Part shown: piece by piece, positions 38,476-47,638 of the stretch
Numbering within the stretch: the stretch's first letter is position 1
Layout: the number at the start of each line of letters is the position of its first letter
Source: DASZIT01 sp963709665
Lineage (GTDB): Bacteria > Actinomycetota > Acidimicrobiia > Acidimicrobiales > RAAP-2
Reading direction: 5' to 3'
NCBI GenBank assembly: GCA_963709665.1
Contig: CAVPWU010000002.1
Coordinates: forward strand, 868,001 to 932,000
DNA length: 64,000 nucleotides
Notes under the pieces: model-generated
The model's database searches: none
Seen by the model: the letters and a program-made list of their open reading frames with translations, nothing else
Told to the model about the DNA's origin: nothing
Position numbers and translations under genes: made by a program

Positions 38476-38564
38476 CGGACGGTCCGGACGGTCCGGGCGG
38501 TCCGGACGGTCCGGGCGGTCCGGACGGTCCGGGCGGTCCGGCGGTCCGGGCGGTCCGGACCGCC
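38476..38564. repeat. Tandem 9-bp repeat array CGGACGGTC / CGGGCGGTC
   Basis: Nine units of nine bases (one of eight) run from 38476 to 38555, mostly alternating between A and G at the fourth base, followed by the inverted piece CGGACCGCC at 38556. It fills the convergent gap between the SWIM gene and nusB. The units are themselves partly self-complementary (GGTCCGGACC type), so the transcript can fold extensively. It may act as a bidirectional terminator; the variable-number nature is striking. Confidence 0.85.
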
Positions 38565-38960
38565 CTACTCGCGGATGGCGGTGGCCAGCGTGGCCAGCAC
38601 GCCGTTCACGAACCGACCGGACTCGTCGGTGGAGTAGCCGGTGGCCAGCTCCACCGCCTCGTTGAGGATCACCGCCACCGGCAGGTCGGGCTGGGACAGC
38701 AGTTCGGCCACCGCCAGCCGGAGGACGTTGCGGTCCACCACGGCCATGCGCTGGAGGTCCCAGCCGATGGCGGCCTCGTCGATCAGCCGGTCGATCTCCG
38801 GGCCCCGGGCCTCCACCTCGGACAGCAGTGTGGAGGTGTAAGGGTCGGGGGCCACGGCCAACGCCCCGAGGACGTCGGAGGGCGACTCGTCCTTCAGCTC
38901 CGCCTCGTACAGCAACGAGAGGGCGCGCTCACGGGCCTGGTGGCGGGGGGAGGACTCCAT
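38565..38960 (-). CDS. nusB: Transcription antitermination factor NusB
   Basis: Binds boxA RNA with NusE (ribosomal protein S10) to support rRNA transcription. The 131-residue helical protein opens RHQARERALSLLYEAEL, has VDRNVLRLAVAELL and PVAVILNEAVELATGYSTDESGRFVNGVL (split around NEAVELA and FVNGVL), the family signature near the end. It is the last gene of the aro-pepQ-efp-nusB set, nine bases after efp. A 9-bp repeat array immediately follows the stop. Confidence 0.94.
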   Translation of the reverse strand: MESSPRHQARERALSLLYEAELKDESPSDVLGALAVAPDPYTSTLLSEVEARGPEIDRLIDEAAIGWDLQRMAVVDRNVLRLAVAELLSQPDLPVAVILNEAVELATGYSTDESGRFVNGVLATLATAIRE

Positions 38961-38969
38961 GCCTGCCGC

Positions 38970-39530
<561 letters not shown>

Positions 39531-39543
39531 CAGCGGATGCTTC

Positions 39544-40695
39544 TCATGGGAGGGCGACTTCCTTCGGGAACAGGGTGAGCGGGCGGCTGCCGTCCTCGGT
39601 CACCACCAGGGTGTCCTCGATGCGGACCCCACCGGTGCCGGGCAGGTACACCCCCGGCTCCACGGTGACCACGGCACCGGGGGCGAGGATAGCAGTCGAC
39701 CCCGGTCCCACCGACGGGGCCTCGTGGATGTCCAGGCCCACGCCGTGGCCCGTCCCGTGCTCGAAACGGTCGAGCCACCCGGCCCGGTCGATGACGGCGC
39801 GGCAGGTGGCATCCACCGATCCGGCCTCCCGGCCGGGCCGGACGGCGGCCACCCCGGCCCGCTGGGACTCGGCCACCACCGAGAACACCCGGGCCAGCTC
39901 CCCCGTCGGCTCCCCGCCGACGTGGAAGGTCCGGGTCATGTCCGAGCGGTAGCCGTCGAAGACCGCCCCGAAGTCCACCACCACCGGGTCACCCCGGCCG
40001 ATGCGGCGGGGCCCCGGTCGGGCGTGGGGCTTGGCCGAGTTCTCGCCGGAGGCGACGATGGTCTCGAAGGCGCTCTCCTCGGCGCCGCGCCGGCGCATGG
40101 CGTGGTCGAGGGCGGCGGCGAACGCCGACTCGGTGACGCCGTCGGGATCGGACAGCATCGGGAGCACCGACTCGAGGGCGCTGTCGGCGATGGCCGCCGC
40201 CCGGGCCATCCGGACGATCTCGCCGTCGTCCTTCACCGCCCGCAGGGCCTCCACCAGCCCCCGGGTCGGCACCACCTCGGTCGACCCCAGCAGTTCCACC
40301 CACGACCGCTGGCCCGACCAACTGATCTGATCGGCCTCGAGACCCACCGGGCCCGACGCCCCCAGCAGGTCGAGCACGGCCTGGCGCTGTACCGGGACCC
40401 CACCGATGGCGACCTCCACCTCGTCGGCCACCCCGGCGCCGGCCAGCTGCTCGGCCGACTGGGTCCGGTACCGCCCGTCACTGGTCAGCAGGGCGCCTCC
40501 GGGCGTGATGCACAGCAGCCCGGCCGAGCCGGAGAACCCGGTCAGCCACCGGATGTTGGCGGGCGTGGTGACCAGCAGCGCCCCGAGGTCCGGGCCGTCG
40601 GTGGCGACCCCGGCGAAGGCCAACCGCAGGCGGTCGATCCGCCCGGCGGCGGACAGGGGCGCCAGGTCGAGGTCGGGCAGGGCCGCCACGCTCAC
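39544..40695 (-). CDS. pepQ: Xaa-Pro peptidase (M24 family)
   Basis: A metal-dependent dipeptidase or aminopeptidase cleaving bonds before proline. The N-terminal creatinase-like domain (GALLVTTPANIRWLTGFSGS) precedes the pita-bread catalytic domain with the metal ligands: Asp in VVVDFGAVFDGY and RSDMTRTF, His in HGTGHGVGLDIHE, and Glu in TVEPGVYLPG and VRIEDTL. GTG 40695 overlaps the aroQ stop as GTGA and gives 383 residues. This aroQ-pepQ-efp-nusB order is common in Gram-positive bacteria. Whether it acts as aminopeptidase or dipeptidase cannot be told. Confidence 0.92.
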   Translation of the reverse strand: MSVAALPDLDLAPLSAAGRIDRLRLAFAGVATDGPDLGALLVTTPANIRWLTGFSGSAGLLCITPGGALLTSDGRYRTQSAEQLAGAGVADEVEVAIGGVPVQRQAVLDLLGASGPVGLEADQISWSGQRSWVELLGSTEVVPTRGLVEALRAVKDDGEIVRMARAAAIADSALESVLPMLSDPDGVTESAFAAALDHAMRRRGAEESAFETIVASGENSAKPHARPGPRRIGRGDPVVVDFGAVFDGYRSDMTRTFHVGGEPTGELARVFSVVAESQRAGVAAVRPGREAGSVDATCRAVIDRAGWLDRFEHGTGHGVGLDIHEAPSVGPGSTAILAPGAVVTVEPGVYLPGTGGVRIEDTLVVTEDGSRPLTLFPKEVALP

Positions 40696-41168
40696 CGGTG
40701 CGACTCCGCCCGACCGGCCAGCAGTCGGGCCACCGCCTCGACGGCCAGCGGGTACCCGGTCCCGCCGAAGCCGGCGATGCAACCGTCGGCCACCGGCGCC
40801 ACCACCGAGGTGTGCCGGAAGGGCTCCCGGGCGGCCGGGTTGGAGAGGTGGAGCTCCACCACCACGCCCTCGAAGGCGGCCAGGGCGTCGTGGAGCGACC
40901 ACGAGGTGTGGGTCAGCGCCCCGGCATTGACGATGAGGGCCACCGCCCGGCCCCGGGCGGCGTGGACCGCCTCCACCAGGTCGCCCTCGTGGTTGGACTG
41001 GACGTGCTCGAGGGTGAGGCCGAGGGCCCCGGCGGCGGCGGTGGCCGACGCCACGTGGTCGGCCAGGGTGGCGGTCCCGTAGATGTCGGGCTCCCGCTCC
41101 CCCAGCAGGGTGAGGTTGGGGCCCGAGAGCAGCACGATGAGGCCGCCGTCGGTCGCCGGCGCGCTCAT
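40692..41168 (-). CDS. aroQ: 3-dehydroquinate dehydratase, type II
   Basis: Third step of the shikimate pathway. The 158-residue protein has LLSGPNLTLLGEREPDIYG with the catalytic Tyr, QSNHEGDLVEAVHAA, NAGALTHTSWSLHDAL and VELHLSNPAAREPFRHTS, all type II landmarks. ATG 41168 overlaps the aroB stop as ATGA, so the genes are translationally coupled. Type II enzymes are dodecamers and unrelated to AroD. Confidence 0.95.
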   Translation of the reverse strand: MSAPATDGGLIVLLSGPNLTLLGEREPDIYGTATLADHVASATAAAGALGLTLEHVQSNHEGDLVEAVHAARGRAVALIVNAGALTHTSWSLHDALAAFEGVVVELHLSNPAAREPFRHTSVVAPVADGCIAGFGGTGYPLAVEAVARLLAGRAESHR

Positions 41169-42265
41169 CGGGCACCACTCCCCGTCGTCACCGGCGTGTC
41201 CCCGTCCGCTCGTCGCATCTCCGCCAGGGTAGCCACCACGTCGTCGACGGCCACTCCCCGCACCGTCTCGGGTCCGTGGGGTCCGTCGAGGACGAACGTC
41301 AGGTCCTGCTGGGCCTTCTTGTCCCGGGACATGAACGACACCAGCTCCCCCGGGTCGGCCCACCCGGGCAGGTCGGCGCTGAGGTCGAAGCCCCCCACCA
41401 CCCGCCGGTGGAGCGCCACCCGGTCGGCGTCGATGCGGCCGAGCCGCTCGGCGAGCAGGGCGGCGAACACCAGCCCGATGGCCACCGCCTCGCCGTGACG
41501 CAGGTCGCCGGGACCGTCGTCGCCGAAGGCGGAGGCCTCGAGGGCGTGGGCCAGGGTGTGCCCGTAGTTGAGGAGCATCCGGCGGTCACCCTCCCGCTCG
41601 TCGGACGCCACCACCCCGGCCTTGACGGCCACGCACCGGGCCACCTGCGCCGGGAGGTCCTGGTCGAGCAGCGAGGCGTCCGGGCCCTCGGGTCCACCCG
41701 CCCCCAGAAAGGCGTACTTGGCCATCTCCCCGCGGCCCGAGGCCCACTCCCGGGGGGGCAGCGTGGCCAGCATCTCGGTGTCGCACAGGACGGCCCGGGG
41801 CTGCCAGAAGGCGCCCACCAGGTTCTTCCCCTCCGGGAGGTTGACCCCCGTCTTGCCGCCGACCGCCGCGTCGACCTGGGCCAGCAGGGTGGTGGCCACG
41901 TTGACGTAGGCCACCCCGCGGTGGAAGGAGGCGGCGGCGAAGCCGGCCAGGTCGGTGACCACGCCGCCGCCCACCGCCACCACCACGTCCGCCCGGCTGA
42001 GGCCCTGGCGGGCGAAGCCCCGGCACAGCTGCTCGACGGTGGCCAGGGACTTGGCCGCCTCGCCGTCGGGCACCGTGTGGACCTCGAACGGCAGGCCCGG
42101 GTCCACCTCCCAGGGGATGCCCGCCTGGGTGACCACCGCCGCCCGGGACGCCGCCGGCACCCAGGTGCGCAGCCCCTCGGCCAGGCGGTCCCGCACGCCG
42201 TCTCCGACCAGCACCCCGTAGCGGCGCTCCCCCAGCTCCACCGGCACGGTGGTGGCGTCGGTCAC
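41165..42265 (-). CDS. aroB: 3-dehydroquinate synthase
   Basis: Second step of the shikimate pathway, NAD- and zinc-dependent. Seen here: VAVGGGVVTDLAGFAAASFHRGV for the NAD site (split around GGGVVTDLAG), VNVATTLLAQVDAAVGGKTGVN, and the metal His residues in LLNYGHTLAHALE and LRHGEAVAIG. GTG 42265 overlaps the aroK stop as GTGA and gives 366 residues, normal for the family. It lies in aroC-aroK-aroB-aroQ. Confidence 0.95.
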   Translation of the reverse strand: MTDATTVPVELGERRYGVLVGDGVRDRLAEGLRTWVPAASRAAVVTQAGIPWEVDPGLPFEVHTVPDGEAAKSLATVEQLCRGFARQGLSRADVVVAVGGGVVTDLAGFAAASFHRGVAYVNVATTLLAQVDAAVGGKTGVNLPEGKNLVGAFWQPRAVLCDTEMLATLPPREWASGRGEMAKYAFLGAGGPEGPDASLLDQDLPAQVARCVAVKAGVVASDEREGDRRMLLNYGHTLAHALEASAFGDDGPGDLRHGEAVAIGLVFAALLAERLGRIDADRVALHRRVVGGFDLSADLPGWADPGELVSFMSRDKKAQQDLTFVLDGPHGPETVRGVAVDDVVATLAEMRRADGDTPVTTGSGAR

Positions 42266-42810
42266 GGTGCCTCGCCCCCGGCGGTGACCGGGCCGGGCCC
42301 CGGCAGCCCGGGGACGGCCAGCACCCGCTCCACCACCTGATCAGGGGTGAGGACGTCCACGTCGATCACCGCGGTGGCCACCTCCCGGTAGAGCGGACGA
42401 CGGACCTCCTCGAGGGCCGCCAGGGCGGCGGCGGGATCGTCGTCGAGCAGCGGCCGTCCCTCGCCCTTGCCGACCCGGCGAGCCAGGGTGGCCGGGTCGG
42501 CCCGCAGCCACACCACCACGCCGGAGCGTCGGAGCAGGGACCGGTTGTCGGCGGACAGCACGGCGCCGCCGGCCACCGACACCACCACGTCGTCGGGGGA
42601 GCTCAACGCCTCGGCCAGGACCCGGCTCTCCTCGGCCCGGAAGGCCGTCTCCCCCCGTTGGGCGAAGATCTCCGGCACCGTCTGCCCGGTGTCGGCCATC
42701 ACCTGGGCGTCGGAGTCGAGGTGGCGCCAGCCGAGACGGGAGGCGCACCGCCGGCCGACGGTGGTCTTGCCCACCCCCATCATCCCCACCAGGAGCAGGC
42801 GGTCAGGCAT
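42262..42810 (-). CDS. aroK: Shikimate kinase
   Basis: Phosphorylates shikimate using ATP. The P-loop LVGMMGVGKTTVGRR is at the N-terminus, with the substrate-binding HLDSDAQVMADTGQTV and VSVAGGAVL, and the lid RVGKGEGRPLLDD. It has 182 residues from ATG 42810, which overlaps the aroC stop by eight bases. All residues needed for activity are present. Order aroC-aroK-aroB is the usual actinobacterial one. Confidence 0.95.
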   Translation of the reverse strand: MPDRLLLVGMMGVGKTTVGRRCASRLGWRHLDSDAQVMADTGQTVPEIFAQRGETAFRAEESRVLAEALSSPDDVVVSVAGGAVLSADNRSLLRRSGVVVWLRADPATLARRVGKGEGRPLLDDDPAAALAALEEVRRPLYREVATAVIDVDVLTPDQVVERVLAVPGLPGPGPVTAGGEAP

Positions 42811-44020
42811 CGGACAGGGCGCCGGCCGCCGATGGGGTGTCGCCCAACGACGCCAGGTAGCCCAGGCGGTTGCGGCGGAACTCCGCCACCGAGTCACCAC
42901 CGAACTTGCGGAGGGCCTCCGAGGCCAGCACCAGGGCGGTCATCGTCTCGGCCACCACCCCCATGGCCGGCACGGCGGTGACGTCGGTCCGCTCCTTGAA
43001 CGACACGGTGGACTCCTTGGTCACCACGTCCACCGTCTCCAGGGTGGGGCGGTTGAGGGTGGCCAACGGCTTCATCGACACCCGGGCCACGATGGGCGAG
43101 CCGGTGGAGATGCCCCCCTCGATGCCGCCGGCCCGGTGGGTGTCGCGCACGTAGCCGCCGCCCAGCTCGCCCCCCGGGGCATCGGCCACCGGGTCGGCCA
43201 CCCGGATGGCGTCGTGGGCCACCGAGCCCCGCATCCCGGGGAGGGCGGCTCCCTCGCCGATCTCCACCGCCTTCACCGCCTGGATGCTCATCAGCGCCTG
43301 GGCCAGCAGGGAGTCGAGCTTCCGGTCCCAGTGGACGTGGCTGCCCAGCCCCACCGGCACCCCGTAGGCCACCACCTCGGCCACTCCCCCCAGCGAGTCG
43401 CCGTCCTTGGCGGCCGCCTTCACCGCCTGCACCATCCGGGTCTCCGCCTCCGGGTCCGACGCCCGCACCGGCGACTCGTCGATCCGCTGGAAGTCGGCCA
43501 GGGTGGGGAGCTGGCCGGTGGCCGCCCGTTCGGGACCCAGCTGGATGATGTGGCTCATCACGTCGACGCCGATCTGGGCCAGGAGCAGACGGGCCAGGGT
43601 GCCCGCCGCCACCCGGGCCGCCGTCTCGCGTGCCGAGGCCCGCTCGAGGACGTCCCGGGCGTCGTTCAACCCGTACTTGAGCATGCCGGCCAGGTCGGCA
43701 TGGCCGGGACGGGGCTGGGTCAGCACCTTGGAGGGGAGCCCGGGGGCGGGCGACATCTCCTCCTCCCACTTCGGCCACTCGGTGTTGGCGATCTCGATGG
43801 CGATGGGCGAGCCGAGGGTCCGCCCGTGCCGGATCCCCCCGACCAGCGAGACCTCGTCGGCCTCGAACCGCATCCGGGGGCCTCGGCCGTAGCCGAGCCG
43901 GCGGCGGCCCAGTCCCCGCTGGATGTCCTCGGCGGTGACCAGCAGCCCGGCCGGCATCCCCTCGACCACCACCACCAGGGCGCGTCCGTGCGACTCTCCG
44001 GCGGTCAGGTAGCGCAGCAT
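42803..44020 (-). CDS. aroC: Chorismate synthase
   Basis: Last common step to aromatic compounds; needs reduced FMN. The 405-residue protein starts MLRYLTAGESHGRALVVVVE, has RRRLGYGRGPRMRFEADEV, GSPIAIEIANTEW, RPGHADLAGMLKYG, RDVLERASARETAARVAAG and the late SHVHWDRKLDSL and AGGIEGGISTG segments, all conserved. It heads the aromatic gene cluster and is separated from the prepilin peptidase gene by a 78-base G/C-rich gap. Confidence 0.96.
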   Translation of the reverse strand: MLRYLTAGESHGRALVVVVEGMPAGLLVTAEDIQRGLGRRRLGYGRGPRMRFEADEVSLVGGIRHGRTLGSPIAIEIANTEWPKWEEEMSPAPGLPSKVLTQPRPGHADLAGMLKYGLNDARDVLERASARETAARVAAGTLARLLLAQIGVDVMSHIIQLGPERAATGQLPTLADFQRIDESPVRASDPEAETRMVQAVKAAAKDGDSLGGVAEVVAYGVPVGLGSHVHWDRKLDSLLAQALMSIQAVKAVEIGEGAALPGMRGSVAHDAIRVADPVADAPGGELGGGYVRDTHRAGGIEGGISTGSPIVARVSMKPLATLNRPTLETVDVVTKESTVSFKERTDVTAVPAMGVVAETMTALVLASEALRKFGGDSVAEFRRNRLGYLASLGDTPSAAGALSDA

Positions 44021-44098
44021 GGGGGCAAATCTACTCGGGGGCCGCCGGGGCCCCGGCCCGTCGGGGGACGGTCGGGCGGGGCTCCGGGCGCCGATCGG

Positions 44099-45145
44099 TC
44101 ACGAGCCGGCGCCGAACAGGCTCTGGGCGACATGGGCGCCGTAGAAGATGGTCAGGATCGCCCCCACCGCCAGCGAAGGGGCGAAGGGGATCCGGGTCTT
44201 CCGGCCCGAGGAGCCCGCCACCATCATCGCCACCCCGAACACCGCTCCCAGGACGAAGCCGGCCAGAAAGGCCAGGTAGGTGTGGAGGAGGCTCAGGAAG
44301 CCGGTGGTGATGCCGATCAGGCCGGCCAGTCGGACGTCGCCGTAGCCCATGCCCTTGGGGATGAACCACCAGACGGCGAAGAAGAGGGCGAAGGCCACCG
44401 CCCCGCCGATGGCGGCCCCGGAGAGGTGCTGCCACTGGTGGTCCACGGCGGCGGTGATCACCAGCAGCGGGACGATGAGGACGACCGACCCATAGATGAG
44501 CCACCGGGGTACCAGGCGGTAGGAGAGGTCGGTGAGGGACACGGCCACCAGGGTGGCCACGAAGACGGCGAAGGGCGCCAGGACGATGTCGGCACCGAAG
44601 TGGACGGCCAGGGCGGCGAACAGCCCGCCGGTGAGGACGGCGGCGGCGACCGTGCGACCCGGGGAGCGGCCCTGGGGCAGGAGATGGACCGCCGACGATC
44701 CGACCTCGACCGGGTCGTCGGCCTCGGAGCCCAGCGGGTCACGGTCCTCCCCGGCGCCGCCGACGAGCGAGCCCAGCGGGTCACGGTCCTCCCCGGCGCC
44801 GCCGACGAGCGAGCCCTCCGGCTCGCCGTCCGTGGCCGGCTCGTGGTCCGCGTCGTCCTCGTCGTCCGGATGCCGAGCCGCCCGTCGGGCGACCCGTTCC
44901 GCCTCGCGCTGCTCCGCCAACTCCGCCCGATGGCGCTCGTCGAGCAGCCGACTGTGCTCGGCGAGACGCTGCCCGACGGGGTCGAGGACTCCGCCCACCA
45001 CCAGGCCGGCGAGCGTCATCCCGGCGACCAGGGCGGTGTCCACAGTCAGCAACGTACCGGACGCGCTCCTCCGATCGGGGGAGTCCGGGACCGGCCGGGC
45101 CACCGCACGGTCTGGACCTGCGTCGTTTGACGCCCGGTGCGCCAT
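44099..45145 (-). CDS. Type IV prepilin peptidase (A24 family)
   Basis: A membrane aspartyl protease that cleaves prepilin-like leader peptides. The two catalytic Asp lie in VSLTDLSYRLVPRWLI and GMGYGDVRLAGLIG, within a block of about seven hydrophobic helices after residue 150. Between an early hydrophobic segment and the core is an acidic linker holding a 14-residue tandem duplication (GSLVGGAGEDRDPL twice, a 42-bp DNA repeat). The N-methyltransferase domain of classical PilD is absent. ATG 45145 has AGGTGA upstream; GTG 45043 is an alternative that removes the first 34 residues. No pilin gene is in the window. Confidence 0.85.
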   Translation of the reverse strand: MAHRASNDAGPDRAVARPVPDSPDRRSASGTLLTVDTALVAGMTLAGLVVGGVLDPVGQRLAEHSRLLDERHRAELAEQREAERVARRAARHPDDEDDADHEPATDGEPEGSLVGGAGEDRDPLGSLVGGAGEDRDPLGSEADDPVEVGSSAVHLLPQGRSPGRTVAAAVLTGGLFAALAVHFGADIVLAPFAVFVATLVAVSLTDLSYRLVPRWLIYGSVVLIVPLLVITAAVDHQWQHLSGAAIGGAVAFALFFAVWWFIPKGMGYGDVRLAGLIGITTGFLSLLHTYLAFLAGFVLGAVFGVAMMVAGSSGRKTRIPFAPSLAVGAILTIFYGAHVAQSLFGAGS

Positions 45146-45164
45146 CGCAAAGAATCACCTCGCC

Positions 45165-45797
45165 ATGAACCAACCGGACGACGACGTTTCCACCTCGACG
45201 TTCGTCGAACGGCGACCCACGGGCGCGCTGATCCCGGTGATCCCGGCCGGCCGCTGGGCGGTGGACCCGTCCCGGTCGAAGGTCCGCTTCATCGCCAAGC
45301 ACCTGCTGGTGTCCAAGGTCACCGGCGTCTTCACCCGGGTGGCCGGCACCATCGTCGTCGGCGAGGACGCCTCACTCTCCTCGGTGTCGGCCATGGCGGA
45401 CGCCGGCTCCCTCACCACCGGGGACGCCGCCCGGGACGAGCATCTCCGCTCCGCCGACTTCTTCGACGTCGATCAGTGGCCCACCATGACCATCACCGGG
45501 AGCGGGCTCCGCTCCAAGGGGGGCCGGCACGTCCTGGAGGCGATCCTGACCATCCGTGACATCAGCCATCCGGTCACCCTGGTGGTGACGGCCACCAACC
45601 TGGCCCGGGACGGCGATGGTCACCCGCTGGCCACCGGAGGGGTGGTCCCCAGGCCGACGGCCCGCTTCACCGCCGAGGCGGTGGTCAACCGCAAGGACTT
45701 CGGGCTGGTGTGGAACGCCGCCATCGAGACGGGGGGCGTGGTGGTCGGCGACATGGTCCGCATCGACATCGTGGCCATCGCCGAGCTGCAGCCCTGA
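45165..45797 (+). CDS. YceI-like lipid-binding family protein
   Basis: A lipocalin-like beta-barrel family that binds polyisoprenoids. The 210-residue protein has AGRWAVDPSRSKVRFIAKHLL, GDAARDEHLRSADFFDVDQWP, and the C-terminal FTAEAVVNRKDFGLVWN, all typical of YceI. No signal peptide is visible; the first 35 residues are polar. It therefore looks cytoplasmic, like other actinobacterial members. ATG 45165 is chosen without a clear ribosome-binding site. It is divergent from the prepilin peptidase, whose Shine-Dalgarno lies in the same short gap. Confidence 0.88.
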   Translation: MNQPDDDVSTSTFVERRPTGALIPVIPAGRWAVDPSRSKVRFIAKHLLVSKVTGVFTRVAGTIVVGEDASLSSVSAMADAGSLTTGDAARDEHLRSADFFDVDQWPTMTITGSGLRSKGGRHVLEAILTIRDISHPVTLVVTATNLARDGDGHPLATGGVVPRPTARFTAEAVVNRKDFGLVWNAAIETGGVVVGDMVRIDIVAIAELQP

Positions 45798-45825
45798 CCG
45801 CCGGCCGACCCGGGGTCGGCGTGGG

Positions 45826-46476
45826 TCAGCTGTGGGCGGGCTCGTAGTACGGGTTGGCGCCGTCGGCGTGGTCGGTGACGTCCACGATCTCGGTGATCGA
45901 CGGGATGGCCTCGCGGAGCATCACCTCGATGCCCTGGGACAGCGTGGCCTTGGCCATTCCGCAGCCCTGGCAGCCTCCGCTCAGCCGGAGGTACACGGCG
46001 CTGTCCTTGACCCCCACCAGGTCGGCACGCCCGCCGTGGGCGGCGATGCTGGGATTGACCTGCTCCTCGAGCACGGCCACCACCTGCTGGGCCATGGGGT
46101 CGGAGAGGTCGACGTCGGGGGCCACCAGACGGGGGGCGGTGACGGGGGGCAGGTTGGGGTTGATGACCACCAGGCCGCCCTCACCGGCGTCGTCGGTGAC
46201 GAAGTCGAGGCTGGCCCCCTGGAGGCGGTCCACGCTCTCGTCCGGGATGACCACCGGGAGGTCGTCGTCGTGCTGGACCACATCGCCGGCACCGGCGTCG
46301 GCGATGGCCTGGAAGTACATGTCGTAGGTGTAGGCGTTGTCGCCCACGCCACTGATCTCGAGCCACAGGGCCAGCGAGGTGGGATCCGCCTCGTTGGCCA
46401 GCACCTCGAGCACCGTGGCCCGGGCGGCGTCGGTGATGGTGAGTACCGGGGTCACGTCGTCACGGGCTTCGCTCAT
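45826..46476 (-). CDS. NfuA-like Fe-S cluster carrier protein
   Basis: A 216-residue two-domain protein. The N-terminal domain (LTITDAARATVLEVLANE onward) resembles the A-type (IscA/HesB) fold without its cysteines, as in NfuA. The C-terminal NifU domain has LEEQVNPSIAAHGGRADLV and the cluster-binding SGGCQGCGMAKATLSQGIE with CxxC. It should carry 4Fe-4S clusters to target proteins. ATG 46476 is chosen; in-frame ATGs lie up to 12 bases further upstream. It is divergent from the Cys-rich gene next to it, with only about 20 bases between starts. Confidence 0.88.
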   Translation of the reverse strand: MSEARDDVTPVLTITDAARATVLEVLANEADPTSLALWLEISGVGDNAYTYDMYFQAIADAGAGDVVQHDDDLPVVIPDESVDRLQGASLDFVTDDAGEGGLVVINPNLPPVTAPRLVAPDVDLSDPMAQQVVAVLEEQVNPSIAAHGGRADLVGVKDSAVYLRLSGGCQGCGMAKATLSQGIEVMLREAIPSITEIVDVTDHADGANPYYEPAHS

Positions 46477-46494
46477 GCCTGCCATCATAAGGGC

Positions 46495-47244
46495 GTGTCC
46501 CCCACCCATCGACCCGTCCCCTCCGACGCCCACGAGTGGGTCACGTTCCGGGACCCGGACGAGGAGCGGACCTGGCAGTTCGACGTGACCTTCCTCACCA
46601 GCTCGTGGATGTGCATCTTCGGCCAGGGCTGCCAGGGGGTCCTGACCGGGCCCGCCCCCGAGCTGGTCCAGGGATGCTGCTCCTACGGTGCCCACTTCAC
46701 CGGCAGGAAGGACGCCCGGAACGTCGAGCGGGCGGCGGCCACGCTGACCCCGGACATCTGGCAGTTCCACAAGCAGGGCCAGAAGGGCGTGGTCAAGAAG
46801 CTGGCCGACGGCGACCTCGGGACCCGGATGGTCGACGGCGCCTGCATCTTCCTCAACCGGCCGGGGTTCGCCGCCGGACCCGGCTGCGCCCTCCACCGGG
46901 CGGCCATGGACCGGGGGATCAGTCACGTCGAGCTGAAGCCCGAGGTCTGCTGGCAGCTGCCCCTCCGGCGGGAGGACGAGACGTCACCCGACGGCGACAT
47001 CACCTCGGTGGTGCGCCAGTGGGACCGGCGCCACTGGGGCGAGGGGGGTGCGGAGTTCCACTGGTGGTGCACCGAGGACCCCGACGCCTTCGTCGGCCAC
47101 GAGCCGGTCTACGTGAGCATGCGCACCGAGCTGGAGACCATGGCCGGCAAGAAGGTCTACCGCCGGCTGGCCGCCTACCTCGATCAGCGGATGGAGCCGG
47201 GCCCCCGGGTCACCCTGCTCCCCCACCCCGCCGTCCGTCGCTGA
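46495..47244 (+). CDS. Cysteine-cluster protein of unknown function
   Basis: A 249-residue soluble protein with a striking Cys pattern: WMCIFGQGCQG, LVQGCCSYGAHF, MVDGACIFL, GPGCALHRAA, PEVCWQLPL and HWWCTEDPD. The arrangement resembles the zinc- or iron-chelating cysteine-cluster families (YkgJ/DUF3109 type), which would bind a metal, but I am not sure of the exact family. GTG 46495 gives the start. It is divergent from the NfuA-like Fe-S protein, which fits a possible link to metal or cluster handling; that link is inferred from position only. Confidence 0.7.
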   Translation: MSPTHRPVPSDAHEWVTFRDPDEERTWQFDVTFLTSSWMCIFGQGCQGVLTGPAPELVQGCCSYGAHFTGRKDARNVERAAATLTPDIWQFHKQGQKGVVKKLADGDLGTRMVDGACIFLNRPGFAAGPGCALHRAAMDRGISHVELKPEVCWQLPLRREDETSPDGDITSVVRQWDRRHWGEGGAEFHWWCTEDPDAFVGHEPVYVSMRTELETMAGKKVYRRLAAYLDQRMEPGPRVTLLPHPAVRR

Positions 47245-47280
47245 CAGCCGGGCCGGCCCGTCGCTCGGCCAGGGGGGATC

Positions 47281-47496
47281 TCATTCGGCCAGGGGGTCGT
47301 CCTCGGCGTAGGCGGCGTGCCCGTTGGTGGGTGTCGTCCCCAGGATCTCGTCGTACTCGTCCTCGGTGGCCAGGCACCAGGACGCGTGCTTGTCATCGGG
47401 CTCCGCTCCGCACTCGGGGCAGCTCCGGTTCGCGGTCGCGACGGAGCGCTTGAGACTGCGTGCTTCCTCGAAGCGGCGATGCCGTCCCTTCTTCAC
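47281..47496 (-). CDS. Small zinc-ribbon-like protein
   Basis: A 71-residue protein with a basic start (GRHRRFEEARSLKRS) and a CPECGAEPDDKHASWC motif that could bind zinc, followed by an acidic C-terminus. Start GTG 47496 has AAGGAG eight bases upstream, a convincing ribosome-binding site, so it is probably a real gene. Family unknown. It lies convergent to the Cys-cluster gene. Confidence 0.6.
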   Translation of the reverse strand: MKKGRHRRFEEARSLKRSVATANRSCPECGAEPDDKHASWCLATEDEYDEILGTTPTNGHAAYAEDDPLAE

Positions 47497-47638
47497 CGAA
47501 CCAACTCCTTGTCCCCCTGCTCAGGCACCACCGCACCTGGCCGTTGGCGGGGGTGGGTGCCGTTCACGATTCCTTCACAGTGTAGTGCGGGGTACCCCTT
47601 GGCGCGACGCACGCCGGGAGGGCCGGTACGATCCTTTC

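Noticed and set aside
38476..38564. CRISPR-like array
   Set aside because: Units are 9 bp and contiguous with no spacers, so it is a simple tandem repeat.
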